Below are positions 30,621 through 39,523 of a stretch of 64,000 nt of DNA, piece after piece. Below the pieces are notes generated by a model that was not told where the DNA came from, ran no database searches, and saw nothing but the letters and a program-made list of their open reading frames with translations. Both the position numbers and the translations under genes were made by a program. Within the stretch, counting starts at the first letter, position 1; every line of letters begins with the position of its first letter. The DNA lies in the NCBI RefSeq assembly GCF_021404305.1, contig NZ_JABFTX010000004.1:310001-374000 (forward strand), given 5' to 3'. Source of the DNA: Billgrantia ethanolica (GTDB lineage: Bacteria > Pseudomonadota > Gammaproteobacteria > Pseudomonadales > Halomonadaceae).

Positions 30621-31349
30621 TCAAAAGTCGCCGAAGCGATACTGCAGCAGCGACAGCGCCACTACCGGCGCGGTTTCGGTGCGCAGGATGCGCGGACCGA
30701 GGGTGAGCGGGGCGAAGCCAGTGGCCTTGGCGCTTTCGACTTCGGCCTCGGCAAGCCCGCCTTCGGGGCCGATCAGCAGCGCGGCGTCGGTGGGCGTGTC
30801 GGCCTGCTCGAGCGCCCTCGCCGTGCCCGGATGCAGCACCAGCCGCAGCGTCTCGTGGCGCTGGTCGAGCCATTTGGCCAGCGGCTTCGGCGAATGCACG
30901 GTGGGCACCACGGCACGACCGCACTGCTCGCAGGCGCTGACGGCAACCGCCTGCCAATGGGCCAGCTTCTTGGCTTCGCGCTCGCCCTTGAGGCGCACGT
31001 CGCCGTGCTCGGTATAGAGCGGCGTGATGGCGGCCACGCCCAGCTCGACGGCCTTCTGGATGGCGTAGTCCATGCGGTCGCCCTTGGAGATCGCCTGGCC
31101 CAGGTGCACCGCCAGCGGCGACTCGCCGTGGCCTGCCTCGACGGCCTCCACGCGGGCCACCACGCGCTTGCGCCCGGCCTCGACCAGCACTGCCCGGGCC
31201 TCAAGACCGGCGCCGTCGAACAGGCGCACCGGCGCGCCCTCGCTCATGCGTAGCACCCGAGCCAGGTGGTGCGCCGGTCCTTCGGGCAGAACGACGTCGC
31301 CGCCGACGGTAAAGTCGGCGGCGACGTGAATGCGTGGCGCAGAGGACAC
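30621..31349 (-). CDS. rsmE: 16S rRNA (uracil1498-N3)-methyltransferase
   Basis: The protein has 242 residues: an N-terminal PUA-like part (RIHVAADF, GPAHHLARVLRMSEG) and a SPOUT methyltransferase knot with QKAVELGVAAITPL, LLIGPEGGLAEAEVESA and LGPRILRTETAPVVAL. It methylates U1498 in the 30S decoding centre. The likely start is a GTG at 31349 preceded by AGGGCAGG, 13 bases after the secB stop, suggesting co-transcription. In E. coli rsmE lies beside gshB; here they are separated by about 1.5 kb. Confidence 0.95.
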   Translation of the reverse strand: MSSAPRIHVAADFTVGGDVVLPEGPAHHLARVLRMSEGAPVRLFDGAGLEARAVLVEAGRKRVVARVEAVEAGHGESPLAVHLGQAISKGDRMDYAIQKAVELGVAAITPLYTEHGDVRLKGEREAKKLAHWQAVAVSACEQCGRAVVPTVHSPKPLAKWLDQRHETLRLVLHPGTARALEQADTPTDAALLIGPEGGLAEAEVESAKATGFAPLTLGPRILRTETAPVVALSLLQYRFGDF

Positions 31350-31362
31350 GGCGAGCCTGCCC

Positions 31363-31887
31363 TTACTGGGTGGTCTGCTCGCCCTGCTGCTGGGCCTGCT
31401 CGGCCTCGCGCTTCTTCTTCTGGGCGAAGATCGCCTCGAAGTTGACCGGCGCCAGCATCAGGGGCGGGAAACCGCCGCGGTTGACCAGGTTGTCGATGCA
31501 CTCACGAGCGTAGGGGAACAGCACGTTGGGGCAGAAGGCGCCCAGGGTGTGCTCGAGCTGAGCTCCCTCGATGCCGCTGATGCGGAACAGGCCGGCCTGC
31601 TCGATCTCGGCCAGGAAGGAGGTGGTGCCTTCCTCGCTGTGACGCACCTGAGCGGTCACCTTGATCGACACCTCGTAGAGATCCTCGCCGACCTTGCGGC
31701 TGCTGGTGTTCAGATCCAGGCCGACCTTGGGCTTGAACGGCTGCTGAAAGACCGCCGGCGAGTTGGGCGCCTCGAAGGAGATGTCCTTGACGTAGATGCG
31801 CTGCACGGCGAACTGAAGCTGCTGCTTCTGCTGGTCGGCGGCGGCCTGGTTGCCGCCGGCGGCGTTCTGGCTGTTCTCTTCGGCCAT
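31363..31887 (-). CDS. secB: Protein-export chaperone SecB
   Basis: The protein has 174 residues. The conserved core reads [79 protein letters not shown], with a Q/E-rich tail typical of SecB. It holds precursors unfolded for SecA in the cytoplasm. The ATG at 31887 was chosen because the core begins about 20 residues later; a longer frame upstream reaches into the rhodanese gene. It is in the order rhodanese-secB-rsmE; the glutaredoxin gene grxC often found between rhodanese and secB is absent. Confidence 0.96.
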   Translation of the reverse strand: MAEENSQNAAGGNQAAADQQKQQLQFAVQRIYVKDISFEAPNSPAVFQQPFKPKVGLDLNTSSRKVGEDLYEVSIKVTAQVRHSEEGTTSFLAEIEQAGLFRISGIEGAQLEHTLGAFCPNVLFPYARECIDNLVNRGGFPPLMLAPVNFEAIFAQKKKREAEQAQQQGEQTTQ

Positions 31888-31928
31888 GAGAAGATTCCTT
31901 TTACGTTCACTTACGTCTTGTGTGTTGG

Positions 31929-32351
31929 CTATTTCTTGACCATCGGCAGGCCGTCGGCCTGCCACTGCATCATGCCGCCCTTGAGCTTGAAGACCCGTGA
32001 GAAGCCGGCCTTGGCCAGCTTGGCCACGGTGATGCCGGAAGACTGGCCGCTCTTGCACACCACGATGATCGGCTTGTCCTTGAGCTTCTCGAGCTCCTTC
32101 ATACGCTCGTCGACCTTGCTCTGGGGAATGTTGCGCGCCCCGGCGATATGGCCGGCCTTGAAGTCGCCCGCCTCGCGGGTATCGACCACGACGGCATCCT
32201 CACGATTGATCAGTTGGGTCGCCTGGGAGGACGTCACGCCGCTGGCGGCACTGTTGCGGGTCTCGTAGATGATCCAGGCGGTCAGCACCATGAGGAAGGC
32301 GCCCACCAGAAGCGGGTGATTCTGCACGAATTCGAACAGCTGATCGATCAT
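31929..32351 (-). CDS. Membrane-anchored rhodanese-like protein (YibN type)
   Basis: The protein has 140 residues. One N-terminal membrane helix (about 13-31, [18 protein letters not shown]) is followed by a cytoplasmic rhodanese domain with [22 protein letters not shown] and active-site loop [10 protein letters not shown] (Cys present). The start at 32351 gives the usual short N-terminus; a start at 32429 has no support. YibN homologues sit next to secB and grxC in many gammaproteobacteria; the sulfur acceptor is unknown. Confidence 0.86.
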   Translation of the reverse strand: MIDQLFEFVQNHPLLVGAFLMVLTAWIIYETRNSAASGVTSSQATQLINREDAVVVDTREAGDFKAGHIAGARNIPQSKVDERMKELEKLKDKPIIVVCKSGQSSGITVAKLAKAGFSRVFKLKGGMMQWQADGLPMVKK

Positions 32352-32644
32352 GGGTCCGGCACACTCTTTGTCGGAAATAGCGAGAATATCGGTAGGGTAG
32401 GGCACCCGAAAGGCGAGAGTATACACCATGCGGCAATGCCCCGCGGCAACGCCGCCGCCAACGTGTCGGGGTCATGACGCTCGCCTGACCGTGCGTTATG
32501 ATGCCGCAAGCCGACTCAAGTCGCGACCCCCGTCGTCCAGGAGCCTGTCTCGCCGCGCTCTTCACCACCTAGCCCGACCGGCGCGGACAGCCTCCCGGAC
32601 GGCCCGCTGTCGCGCCCACCACGCTCAAGAGGCTTTTTACCCCG

Positions 32645-34213
32645 ATGACGACTCAGACCGCCCCACGTCCCGTTGCGCTGATCATTCTCGATGGCTACGG
32701 CCACAATCCCGACCCCACCGACAATGCCGTGGCTGCCGCACACACGCCCAACATGGACCGCCTGTGGCAGCAGCAGCCCCACGCGCTGCTGCATACCGAC
32801 GGCAAGTACGTGGGCCTGCCCGAGGGGCAGATGGGCAACTCCGAGGTGGGGCACATGAACCTGGGCGCCGGCCGGGTCGTTTATCAGGAGCTCACCCGCA
32901 TCTCCAAGGCTATCGAGGATGGTGATCTCGACCTCATTCCCGCCCTGACCGATAGCATCGATGCCGCGGTGAGCGCCGGCCGCGCCGTGCACCTGCTGGG
33001 CCTGCTCTCGCCGGGCGGCGTGCACAGCCATGAGGATCACATCCTGGCCATGGCCGAGCTGGCCGCCCGCCGCGGCGCCCAGCGCATCTACGTGCACGGC
33101 TTCCTGGACGGCCGCGACACCGCGCCGCGCAGCGCCCTGGCCTCCATCGAACGCACCAATGCGCGCCTCGCCGAGCTGGTCGGCGCCGACAACGGCTTCG
33201 TCGCCTCCATCGTCGGTCGCTACTTCGCCATGGACCGCGACAACCGCTGGGACCGCGTCGAGAAGGCCTATCGGCTGCTCACCGAGGGCGTCGGCGAATT
33301 CGAGGCCTCCAGCGCCGAGCAGGGGCTGCGGGACGCCTACGAGCGCGGCGAGAACGACGAGTTCGTCTCGGCCACCGTGATCCAGACGGAGCAGGGGCCG
33401 GCCAGCATCGCCGATGGCGATGCTGCCATCTTCATGAACTTCCGCGCCGACCGCGCCCGTGAGCTGACCCGCGCCTTCGTCGAGGACGGCTTCAGCGGCT
33501 TCGAGCGGCGCGTGTGCCCGACGCTTGCCGGCGGCAGCCTGGTCACCCTGACCCAGTACGCCGCCGACATTCCCGCCCCGGCCGCCTTCCCGCCGGCAGA
33601 CCTGCACAACACCCTGGGCGAAGTGATGGAGCAGCGCGGCCTGACCCAGCTGCGCATCGCCGAGACCGAGAAGTACGCCCACGTCACCTTCTTCTTCTCC
33701 GGCGGCCGCGAGGCCGAGTTCGAAGGCGAGACCCGCGTGCTGGTGCCCTCGCCCCAGGACGTCAAGACCTACGACGAGAAGCCCGAGATGAGCGCCGTGG
33801 AAGTGACCGACCGCCTGGTGGAGGCGATCGACTCGGGCCGCTACGACCTGATCGTGTGCAACTACGCCAACGGCGACATGGTCGGCCATACCGGCGACTT
33901 CGACGCCGCGGTGAAGGCCATCGAGGCGGTCGACGCCTGCGTCGGCCGGGTGGTGGAAGCCATCGAGCGCGCCGGTGGCGCCGGCCTGATCACCGCCGAC
34001 CACGGCAACGCCGAGCAGATGGTCAACCCCGCCACCGGCGTGGCCCAGACCGCCCACACGACCTTCGAGGTGCCGCTGATCTACGTCGGCCCCGACGCCG
34101 TGAAGCTGCTCGACGACGGCCGCCTGTGCGATATCGCACCGACGCTGCTGACCATGATGCACCAGCCGATTCCCGAGGAGATGAGCGGTCGGGTACTGAT
34201 CGAGCCGGCATGA
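32645..34213 (+). CDS. gpmI: 2,3-bisphosphoglycerate-independent phosphoglycerate mutase
   Basis: The protein has 522 residues. Metal and catalytic motifs are complete: [10 protein letters not shown] (D16), [14 protein letters not shown] with catalytic S66, [26 protein letters not shown] [15 protein letters not shown] and [12 protein letters not shown]. It interconverts 3- and 2-phosphoglycerate in glycolysis using two manganese ions. It leads gpmI-envC-ctpA, with 25 bases to envC. Confidence 0.97.
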   Translation: MTTQTAPRPVALIILDGYGHNPDPTDNAVAAAHTPNMDRLWQQQPHALLHTDGKYVGLPEGQMGNSEVGHMNLGAGRVVYQELTRISKAIEDGDLDLIPALTDSIDAAVSAGRAVHLLGLLSPGGVHSHEDHILAMAELAARRGAQRIYVHGFLDGRDTAPRSALASIERTNARLAELVGADNGFVASIVGRYFAMDRDNRWDRVEKAYRLLTEGVGEFEASSAEQGLRDAYERGENDEFVSATVIQTEQGPASIADGDAAIFMNFRADRARELTRAFVEDGFSGFERRVCPTLAGGSLVTLTQYAADIPAPAAFPPADLHNTLGEVMEQRGLTQLRIAETEKYAHVTFFFSGGREAEFEGETRVLVPSPQDVKTYDEKPEMSAVEVTDRLVEAIDSGRYDLIVCNYANGDMVGHTGDFDAAVKAIEAVDACVGRVVEAIERAGGAGLITADHGNAEQMVNPATGVAQTAHTTFEVPLIYVGPDAVKLLDDGRLCDIAPTLLTMMHQPIPEEMSGRVLIEPA

Positions 34214-34238
34214 TCATCGTCTGCGAGCACCACCGGCC

Positions 34239-35414
34239 ATGAGGCGAGCCCGACGGCAACCGCAACGGGCCTTGACCGTCGCCCTGCTCCTGCTGTCGGG
34301 TCTGGTCTGGCTCGGGCCGGGGCTGGCCGGGGCACAGGCCCAGCCCAGCGAACGTGAGGCCCAGGAGCGTCTCGACGCCATCGGCAGCGAGATCCAGGCG
34401 CTGAGTCGGCGCCTGGGCCAGACCCGCGAGGCCCAGGACGAGGCCAGCCGCGAGCTGCGTCAAGTGGAGACGGCGCTCGGCGAGACCCACCGCCGGCTGG
34501 ACGGCATCCAGGCCGATCGCCGCAGCCTCGCCGACGAACTTGCCGCACTGGAGTCCGCCCGCGACGAGCTGCAGGTCGAGCGGGCCGAGCAGGTCGAGAT
34601 GCTCAATGCCCAGCTCGATGCCCTCTATCGCCTGGGACTCACGCCGCAGCTGAAGCTACTGCTCAACCAGGACGACCCGGCCCGCCTCGACCGCCTGCAG
34701 ACCTATCTCAACCATCTGGCCCGGGCGCGCAACGAGCGCCTCGACGAGATCGCCCGCCTCGATGCCGAACTGGCCGAGAACCGGCGCGAGCGGGAGGCCC
34801 GCGGTCGGCAGCTCGATGCCTTGGCCGACGAGCTGGAAACCCGCAGCAGCGAGCTGGCCGAGCGCATGGCCGATCGTGAGCGTCTGGTGGCGGAGCTCGG
34901 CGCGCGCTACAGCGACGAGCAGTCGCGCATGGCACGCCTCGACCGTGACCGCAGCGAGGCGGAGCAGGTGCTCGAGCGGGTGCGCGAGGAGCTCGCCCGC
35001 ATGCAGCGCCCACCGCCTTCCACCGCCATCGAGCGCACCCGCGGCGACCTGCCCTGGCCGGTGCAGGGCAATGTGACCTCGAACTATCGGCGCGGCGACG
35101 GCGTTCACTACAACGGCATCCTGATCGAGGCCCGCGAGGGCACGCCGGTGGCAGCCGTGCATGCCGGCCGTGTGGTCTTCGCCGACTGGATGCGCGGCTT
35201 CGGCAACCTGCTGATCATCGACCACGGCGACAACGTGATGACACTGTATGCCCATCTGCAGCACTTCGACGCCGAAGTCGGCCGGGCCGTCTCGCGCGGC
35301 GACTCGCTCGGCGCGGTGGGCAACAGCGGCGGCCTCGGCACGCCGGCCCTCTACTTCGAAGTCCGCCGCAACGGCGACCCCATCGACCCCCAGGCCTGGA
35401 TGGCACGAAGATGA
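34239..35414 (+). CDS. envC: EnvC-like murein hydrolase activator
   Basis: The protein has 391 residues. A signal peptide (about 1-30, ending AGAQA) is followed by long coiled coils (about 35-250) and a C-terminal LytM/M23 domain. The domain is degenerate: the zinc motif reads VHYNGILIEA instead of HxGxDxxA, and the final HxH reads ALYFEVRR. Loss of zinc ligands matches E. coli EnvC, which has no hydrolase activity but activates amidases AmiA and AmiB at the division site. It lies between gpmI and ctpA on one strand; the ctpA open frame overlaps its end by four bases, but the preferred ctpA start is 71 bases further. Confidence 0.93.
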   Translation: MRRARRQPQRALTVALLLLSGLVWLGPGLAGAQAQPSEREAQERLDAIGSEIQALSRRLGQTREAQDEASRELRQVETALGETHRRLDGIQADRRSLADELAALESARDELQVERAEQVEMLNAQLDALYRLGLTPQLKLLLNQDDPARLDRLQTYLNHLARARNERLDEIARLDAELAENRREREARGRQLDALADELETRSSELAERMADRERLVAELGARYSDEQSRMARLDRDRSEAEQVLERVREELARMQRPPPSTAIERTRGDLPWPVQGNVTSNYRRGDGVHYNGILIEAREGTPVAAVHAGRVVFADWMRGFGNLLIIDHGDNVMTLYAHLQHFDAEVGRAVSRGDSLGAVGNSGGLGTPALYFEVRRNGDPIDPQAWMARR

Positions 35415-35485
35415 ACCGTGGTGTTTCACAAGCTCCTGGCCACGGGCTATGCTGGACAGCCTCGCCTCGTAACAGCGGAGTTAGC

Positions 35486-36784
35486 ATGTCTTCACGTACC
35501 GCCCGCCGACCTTCCGCCGCCAGCCGAACGATGAGTGCGCTAGCGTCGGCAACGCTGTTGATGCTGGCCCTGGCCGCTCCGCCGGCCCTTGCCCAGTCCT
35601 CTGCCGTGGACGAGCTGCCGCTGGAGGACATCCAGACCTTCGCCGAGGTGTTCGAGCGCATCAAGCGCGCCTACGTGGACGAAGTGGACGACAGCACCCT
35701 GCTACGGAATGCCATGCGCGGCATGCTCAGCGAGCTCGATCCGCACTCCGCCTACCTCGACCGGCGCGAATTCCAGAGCCTGCGCGAGTCCACCGAGGGC
35801 GAATTCGGCGGTATCGGCATTGAGGTCGGCCTGGAAGAGGGGCGTCTGACCGTCATCACGCCGATCGACGACACGCCCGCTTCCCGCGCCGGTCTGCAGG
35901 CCCGCGACGTGATTCTGGAGATCGACGGTAATCCCACCGAGCGCCTGTCGCTGCAGGAGTCGGTGACCCTGATGCGCGGCGAGCCCGGCAGCCAGATTCG
36001 CCTGAGCATCCTGCGCAGCGGCCAGGAGGAGGCGCTCGACGTCACCCTGACTCGCGAGATCATTCGTACCGAGAGCGTGCGCAGCGAGATGTTGGAGCCG
36101 GGCTACGGCTACCTGCGGGTCAGCCAGTTCCAGAGCCGCAGCGGCGAGCAGGTCAACAACGCCATTCGCCGCATGGAGCGCGACGGCCCGCTGCAGGGCC
36201 TGGTACTCGATCTGCGCAACAACCCGGGTGGCGTACTGCAGGCCGCCGTCGCCGTGGCCGACGCCTTCCTGCAGAGCGGCCTGGTGGTCTACACCGAGGG
36301 GCGCCTGCCGGACACCCAGATGCGCTTCTCCGCCAGTCGTGAGACGGCCGCCCCCGACGTGCCGCTCGTGGTGCTGATCAACGGTGGCAGCGCATCCGCC
36401 GCGGAAATCGTTGCCGGCGCGCTGCAGGACCAGCGCCGCGGCGTGATCATGGGCACCGAAAGCTTCGGCAAGGGCTCGGTGCAGCAGGTGATGCCGCTGG
36501 GCAACGGTGAAGGGCTGAAGCTGACCACGGCGCTCTACTACACGCCCAACGGCCGCTCGATCCAGGCCATGGGCATCGAGCCCGACGTCAGGGTGGTGCG
36601 CGGCCGCCTGGAAGTGACCGAGAGCAGCCGTCAGCTGCGCGAAGCGGACCTGGAGGGCCATCTGCGCTCGCGCAGCGAGCCGCGCGCCATGACCCAGGAG
36701 ATGACCGAGCGGCTGCGCGAGGACTACCAGCTCGGCGAAGCGCTCAACCTGTTGAAGGCGCTCAACGTGCTCGAGCGCCGCTAG
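35486..36784 (+). CDS. ctpA: Carboxyl-terminal processing protease (S41 family)
   Basis: The protein has 432 residues from the ATG at 35486, which follows GCGGAG; the frame opens at 35411, but the extra 25 residues precede a normal signal peptide (LASATLLMLALAAPPALAQ). The mature part has the S41 N-terminal helices, a PDZ domain (about 90-175, GIGIEVGLEEGRLTVITP), and the protease core with catalytic S304 in GGSASAAEIV and K329 in FGKGSVQQ. Such periplasmic proteases trim C-termini of cell-wall proteins. It is the last gene of gpmI-envC-ctpA; a convergent stem-loop follows. Confidence 0.94.
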   Translation: MSSRTARRPSAASRTMSALASATLLMLALAAPPALAQSSAVDELPLEDIQTFAEVFERIKRAYVDEVDDSTLLRNAMRGMLSELDPHSAYLDRREFQSLRESTEGEFGGIGIEVGLEEGRLTVITPIDDTPASRAGLQARDVILEIDGNPTERLSLQESVTLMRGEPGSQIRLSILRSGQEEALDVTLTREIIRTESVRSEMLEPGYGYLRVSQFQSRSGEQVNNAIRRMERDGPLQGLVLDLRNNPGGVLQAAVAVADAFLQSGLVVYTEGRLPDTQMRFSASRETAAPDVPLVVLINGGSASAAEIVAGALQDQRRGVIMGTESFGKGSVQQVMPLGNGEGLKLTTALYYTPNGRSIQAMGIEPDVRVVRGRLEVTESSRQLREADLEGHLRSRSEPRAMTQEMTERLREDYQLGEALNLLKALNVLERR

Positions 36785-36793
36785 GCTATTGTT

Positions 36794-36840
36794 GAAGGTT
36801 GAACGGTCTGATGGTTGAACGGGCTGAGGGTTAACGGACC
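36794..36840 (+). repeat. Three tandem 15-16-base repeats after ctpA
   Basis: GAAGGTTGAACGGTCT (36794-36809), GATGGTTGAACGGGCT (36810-36825) and GAGGGTTAACGGACC (36826-36840) are imperfect direct copies just past the ctpA stop. They are probably a local slippage array. Confidence 0.6.
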
Positions 36841-36841
36841 A

Positions 36842-36872
36842 CAGGGAGCCGGCTGCACTTGCCGGCTCCCTG
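36842..36872. terminator. Bidirectional stem-loop between ctpA and ubiI
   Basis: Twelve-base arms CAGGGAGCCGGC (36842-36853) and GCCGGCTCCCTG (36861-36872) pair perfectly around a seven-base loop. It sits between convergent genes, so it can end both transcripts, although no T-run is present. Confidence 0.7.
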
Positions 36873-36881
36873 CGTCCAGAG

Positions 36882-38129
36882 TCAACGACAGGAGGCCGGC
36901 AGCCGCCCCCGCTCGCCGATGGCCTGACGCATCAGCAGGCGCTTGATCGGCACCAGGCGATCAACCCCGGAAAGTCCCAGGTTACGGGACAGAGTCACCA
37001 GCGGGTGACGGGTGCCGAACAGCAGCCGGAAGCCGTCCATCAGCGCCAGCATGGCGCCGTTGTCGCCGCGCCGGCGCCGCGCATAGCGCGCCAGCATTCG
37101 CGGTTCGCCCAGGTCGATGCCACGCCGCCGCGCCGTGACGAGTTCTTCGGCCAGCACCGCCACATCCATCAATCCCAGATTCACCCCCTGGCCCGCCAGC
37201 GGGTGAATGCTGTGCGCCGCATCGCCCACCAGGGCGAAGCCGGGCTGCACGTAATCCTGTGCGTGACGCTGGGTGAGCGGCACCGATACCGCCCGGTCGA
37301 CGACCTCCACCGCTCCCAGGCGCGCCTCGAAGGCGACCTCGAGCGCCTGCCCCAGCGCCTTGGCATCGAGTGCCGTGAGCCGCTCGGCTTCCTCGGGGGT
37401 GGTCGACCAGACGATCGAGCAGTAGTGCGGGTCGCCGTCGATGGTCAGCGGCAGGAACGCCAGCGGGCCGCTGTCACGGAACACCTGGCGCGCCACGCCA
37501 CCATGACCCCGTTGGGTACGCACCGTCGTAACCACGGCCACGTGACCGGTGTCCCGGGCCTCCACGCCGATGCCCGCCATCTCGCGCAGCGGCGACTGGG
37601 CACCATCGGCGGCCACCACCAGCGGTGCAGTGAGATGGCGGCCATCCTCGAGCAGTACGCTGCGCTCGGCGCCCATCTCTTCGAGCCCGGTCACGCGCCT
37701 GCCCAGCTCGACGCAGACCGTGGGCAGCTCGGCCAGACGCCGCTCCAGCGCGGCCAGCACCACGTCGTTCTCGACGATATGGCCCAGCACCGGCACGCCG
37801 GCCTGCTCCGCCGAGAAGTTGACCTCGCCGCTGCCCTCGCTGTCCCACACCTGCATGAAGCGATAGGGCGTTACCCGGCGCGCCGCCATCCACGGCCAGG
37901 CGCCGAGCCCCTCCAGCAGACGCTGGGAGATCGGCGTCAGGGCGCTGACACGAAGCGCCGGCCTGCCCGTGCCCACCGCCTCGGCGGCCAGCGGCTCGGG
38001 GCGCGCATCGAGCAGCGCCACGCTGACGCCCGCCTGCCCCAGCAGCGCCGTCAGGGCAGCTCCCACCATGCCGCCACCGACCACGATCACCTCGAATCGG
38101 GCCGCCGTCGGCCGTGCCGTTTCCGTCAT
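36882..38129 (-). CDS. ubiI: UbiH/UbiF/VisC-family FAD hydroxylase (UbiI-like)
   Basis: The protein has 415 residues. It has the FAD motif VIVVGGGMVGAALTALLGQ (14-32), the mid-protein ATG/DG motif APLVVAADGAQSPLR and the C-terminal GDAAHSIHPLAGQGVNLGL. These mark the ubiquinone ring hydroxylase family. Its place as the second hydroxylase after pepP-ubiH matches visC (ubiI), which hydroxylates C5 of the ring. It lies 105 bases after ubiH on the same strand. Distinction from UbiF rests on gene order only. Confidence 0.88.
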   Translation of the reverse strand: MTETARPTAARFEVIVVGGGMVGAALTALLGQAGVSVALLDARPEPLAAEAVGTGRPALRVSALTPISQRLLEGLGAWPWMAARRVTPYRFMQVWDSEGSGEVNFSAEQAGVPVLGHIVENDVVLAALERRLAELPTVCVELGRRVTGLEEMGAERSVLLEDGRHLTAPLVVAADGAQSPLREMAGIGVEARDTGHVAVVTTVRTQRGHGGVARQVFRDSGPLAFLPLTIDGDPHYCSIVWSTTPEEAERLTALDAKALGQALEVAFEARLGAVEVVDRAVSVPLTQRHAQDYVQPGFALVGDAAHSIHPLAGQGVNLGLMDVAVLAEELVTARRRGIDLGEPRMLARYARRRRGDNGAMLALMDGFRLLFGTRHPLVTLSRNLGLSGVDRLVPIKRLLMRQAIGERGRLPASCR

Positions 38130-38234
38130 TGCTCGCTCACTCGTGAGTGCCTCTTTGGCGTTACCGTCGTCAGACGTGAAACTCGTGCTTCCACTGCCAC
38201 CCCGGCCTCAGCGCTCCAGCTCATCGCTCCAACC

Positions 38235-39446
38235 TCATCTCTCCAACCCCATGGCCCGGCGCGCCAGCCCCCGGCGCAGCGGACCGAACAGGTTGAGGCC
38301 CACCAGCCCGGCCGCTCGGGCGTGGGCCAGCAGGCCGCTGTCGATGCCGAACAGGCGTACCAGGCCATCGCTGAAGCGTATCACCTGATGGCGGTCGACG
38401 ATGCGCCTGGCCTCGAAGTCGCGCAGCGTCAGCATGCCGCCCAGCGACTCGCCGCTGGCCAAGGCCTGTTCGAGCGCAGCCGTCAGGTCGGTCACGCCGC
38501 GCAGCGCCAGGTTGAAGCCTTGCCCCGCGACCGGGTGCAGCGAGTGGGCGGCGTTGCCCAGCACCGCCAGGCCGGGCCGTATCGTCTCCTTGGCGGTGAC
38601 CAGGCTCAGCGGATAGGCATGACGGCTGCCGACCCGGCGGAAGCGCCCGACGCGGTCGCCGAAGGCCTGCTGCAGCTCGGCGAGAAAATCGCCGTCGCCA
38701 AGCGCGAGGTGGGCCGCTTCCCGCCCGGCAGGCAGGGTCCAGATCAGCGCCATCTGCTGGCCCGGCAGCGGCAGCAGGGCGATGGGCCCCTCGCGGGTGA
38801 AACGCTCGTAGGCGATACCGTCGTGAGGGCGGCTGATCTCGACATTGGCGATCAGCGCCACCTGGTCGTAGGACGCCGAGTCGCTGGCGATGCCCAGTTG
38901 CTCCTTGAGCCCCGAGCGGCCGCCGTCGGCCAGCACCGTCAATGCCGCCCGCAGCGTACAGCCATCGGAGAGGGTGAGTCGATGCCCGTCACCCTCGGGC
39001 ACGATCGCCTCGACGCCGGCCGGGCAGTGCCACTCGATGGGCAGCTCGGCCAGGCGGCGATGCAGCACCTGCCCCATCCAGGCGTTGGGCAGTACGTAGC
39101 CCAGCGCCGGCTGATCGAGCTCGGCGGCGGTGAGCCGGGTCACCCCCAGACGCCCCCTTTCGCTGACATGAATACGCCGGATGGCAGCGGCCTGCTCGGC
39201 CATCTCTTGCCACAGGCCCATGGCGCGAAAGCGCTCCGCCGAGCCCTGGGCAATGGCACTGGAACGCGCATCGAAGCTGGGCTGCCACGCCGTGTCCGCC
39301 AGCTCGGGCATGGGAGCGGCCTCGATCACGGTCACCGACAGCCCATGGCGCTCGATCAGCGGCGCCAGAGCACAGGCCAGACTGGCCCCCACCAGGCCGC
39401 CGCCGACGATGGCGACATCCACCTGACGCGTAGCAACCGGCGTCAT
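38235..39446 (-). CDS. ubiH: 2-octaprenyl-6-methoxyphenol hydroxylase UbiH
   Basis: The protein has 403 residues: FAD motif VDVAIVGGGLVGASLACAL, SSAIAQGSAERFRAMGLW, middle motif LTVLADGGRSGLKEQLGI and the UbiH-type LGNAAHSLHPVAGQGFNLALRG, where Asn replaces the Asp of relatives, as in E. coli UbiH. It hydroxylates C1 of the ubiquinone ring. It lies 77 bases after pepP. An AT-rich palindrome in that gap (39482-39494) might be a minor promoter site. Confidence 0.92.
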   Translation of the reverse strand: MTPVATRQVDVAIVGGGLVGASLACALAPLIERHGLSVTVIEAAPMPELADTAWQPSFDARSSAIAQGSAERFRAMGLWQEMAEQAAAIRRIHVSERGRLGVTRLTAAELDQPALGYVLPNAWMGQVLHRRLAELPIEWHCPAGVEAIVPEGDGHRLTLSDGCTLRAALTVLADGGRSGLKEQLGIASDSASYDQVALIANVEISRPHDGIAYERFTREGPIALLPLPGQQMALIWTLPAGREAAHLALGDGDFLAELQQAFGDRVGRFRRVGSRHAYPLSLVTAKETIRPGLAVLGNAAHSLHPVAGQGFNLALRGVTDLTAALEQALASGESLGGMLTLRDFEARRIVDRHQVIRFSDGLVRLFGIDSGLLAHARAAGLVGLNLFGPLRRGLARRAMGLER

Positions 39447-39481
39447 GAGGCCAGACCCGTGCTACAGCCTGCCGTTTCGTA

Positions 39482-39494
39482 ACGTAAATTACGT
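39482..39494. promoter_or_regulatory. AT-rich palindrome between pepP and ubiH
   Basis: ACGTAA-A-TTACGT is a perfect 13-base palindrome in an AT-rich patch just upstream of ubiH. It could be an operator for an internal promoter; nothing further supports this. Confidence 0.25.
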
Positions 39495-39523
39495 AATATC
39501 ATGAAGGAAACGTCCTTTACTGG

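Noticed and set aside
31888..31928. Expected grxC gene between the rhodanese and secB genes
   Set aside because: The gap is only 41 bases; no glutaredoxin is encoded there.
34239..35414. Active M23 endopeptidase
   Set aside because: Zinc ligands are missing in both motifs, so the EnvC-type activator call was preferred.
37005..39482. 825-codon open frame on the plus strand
   Set aside because: It runs opposite the well-recognised ubiI and ubiH genes; the product is low-complexity Arg/His/Gln-rich, typical of a GC-rich shadow frame.
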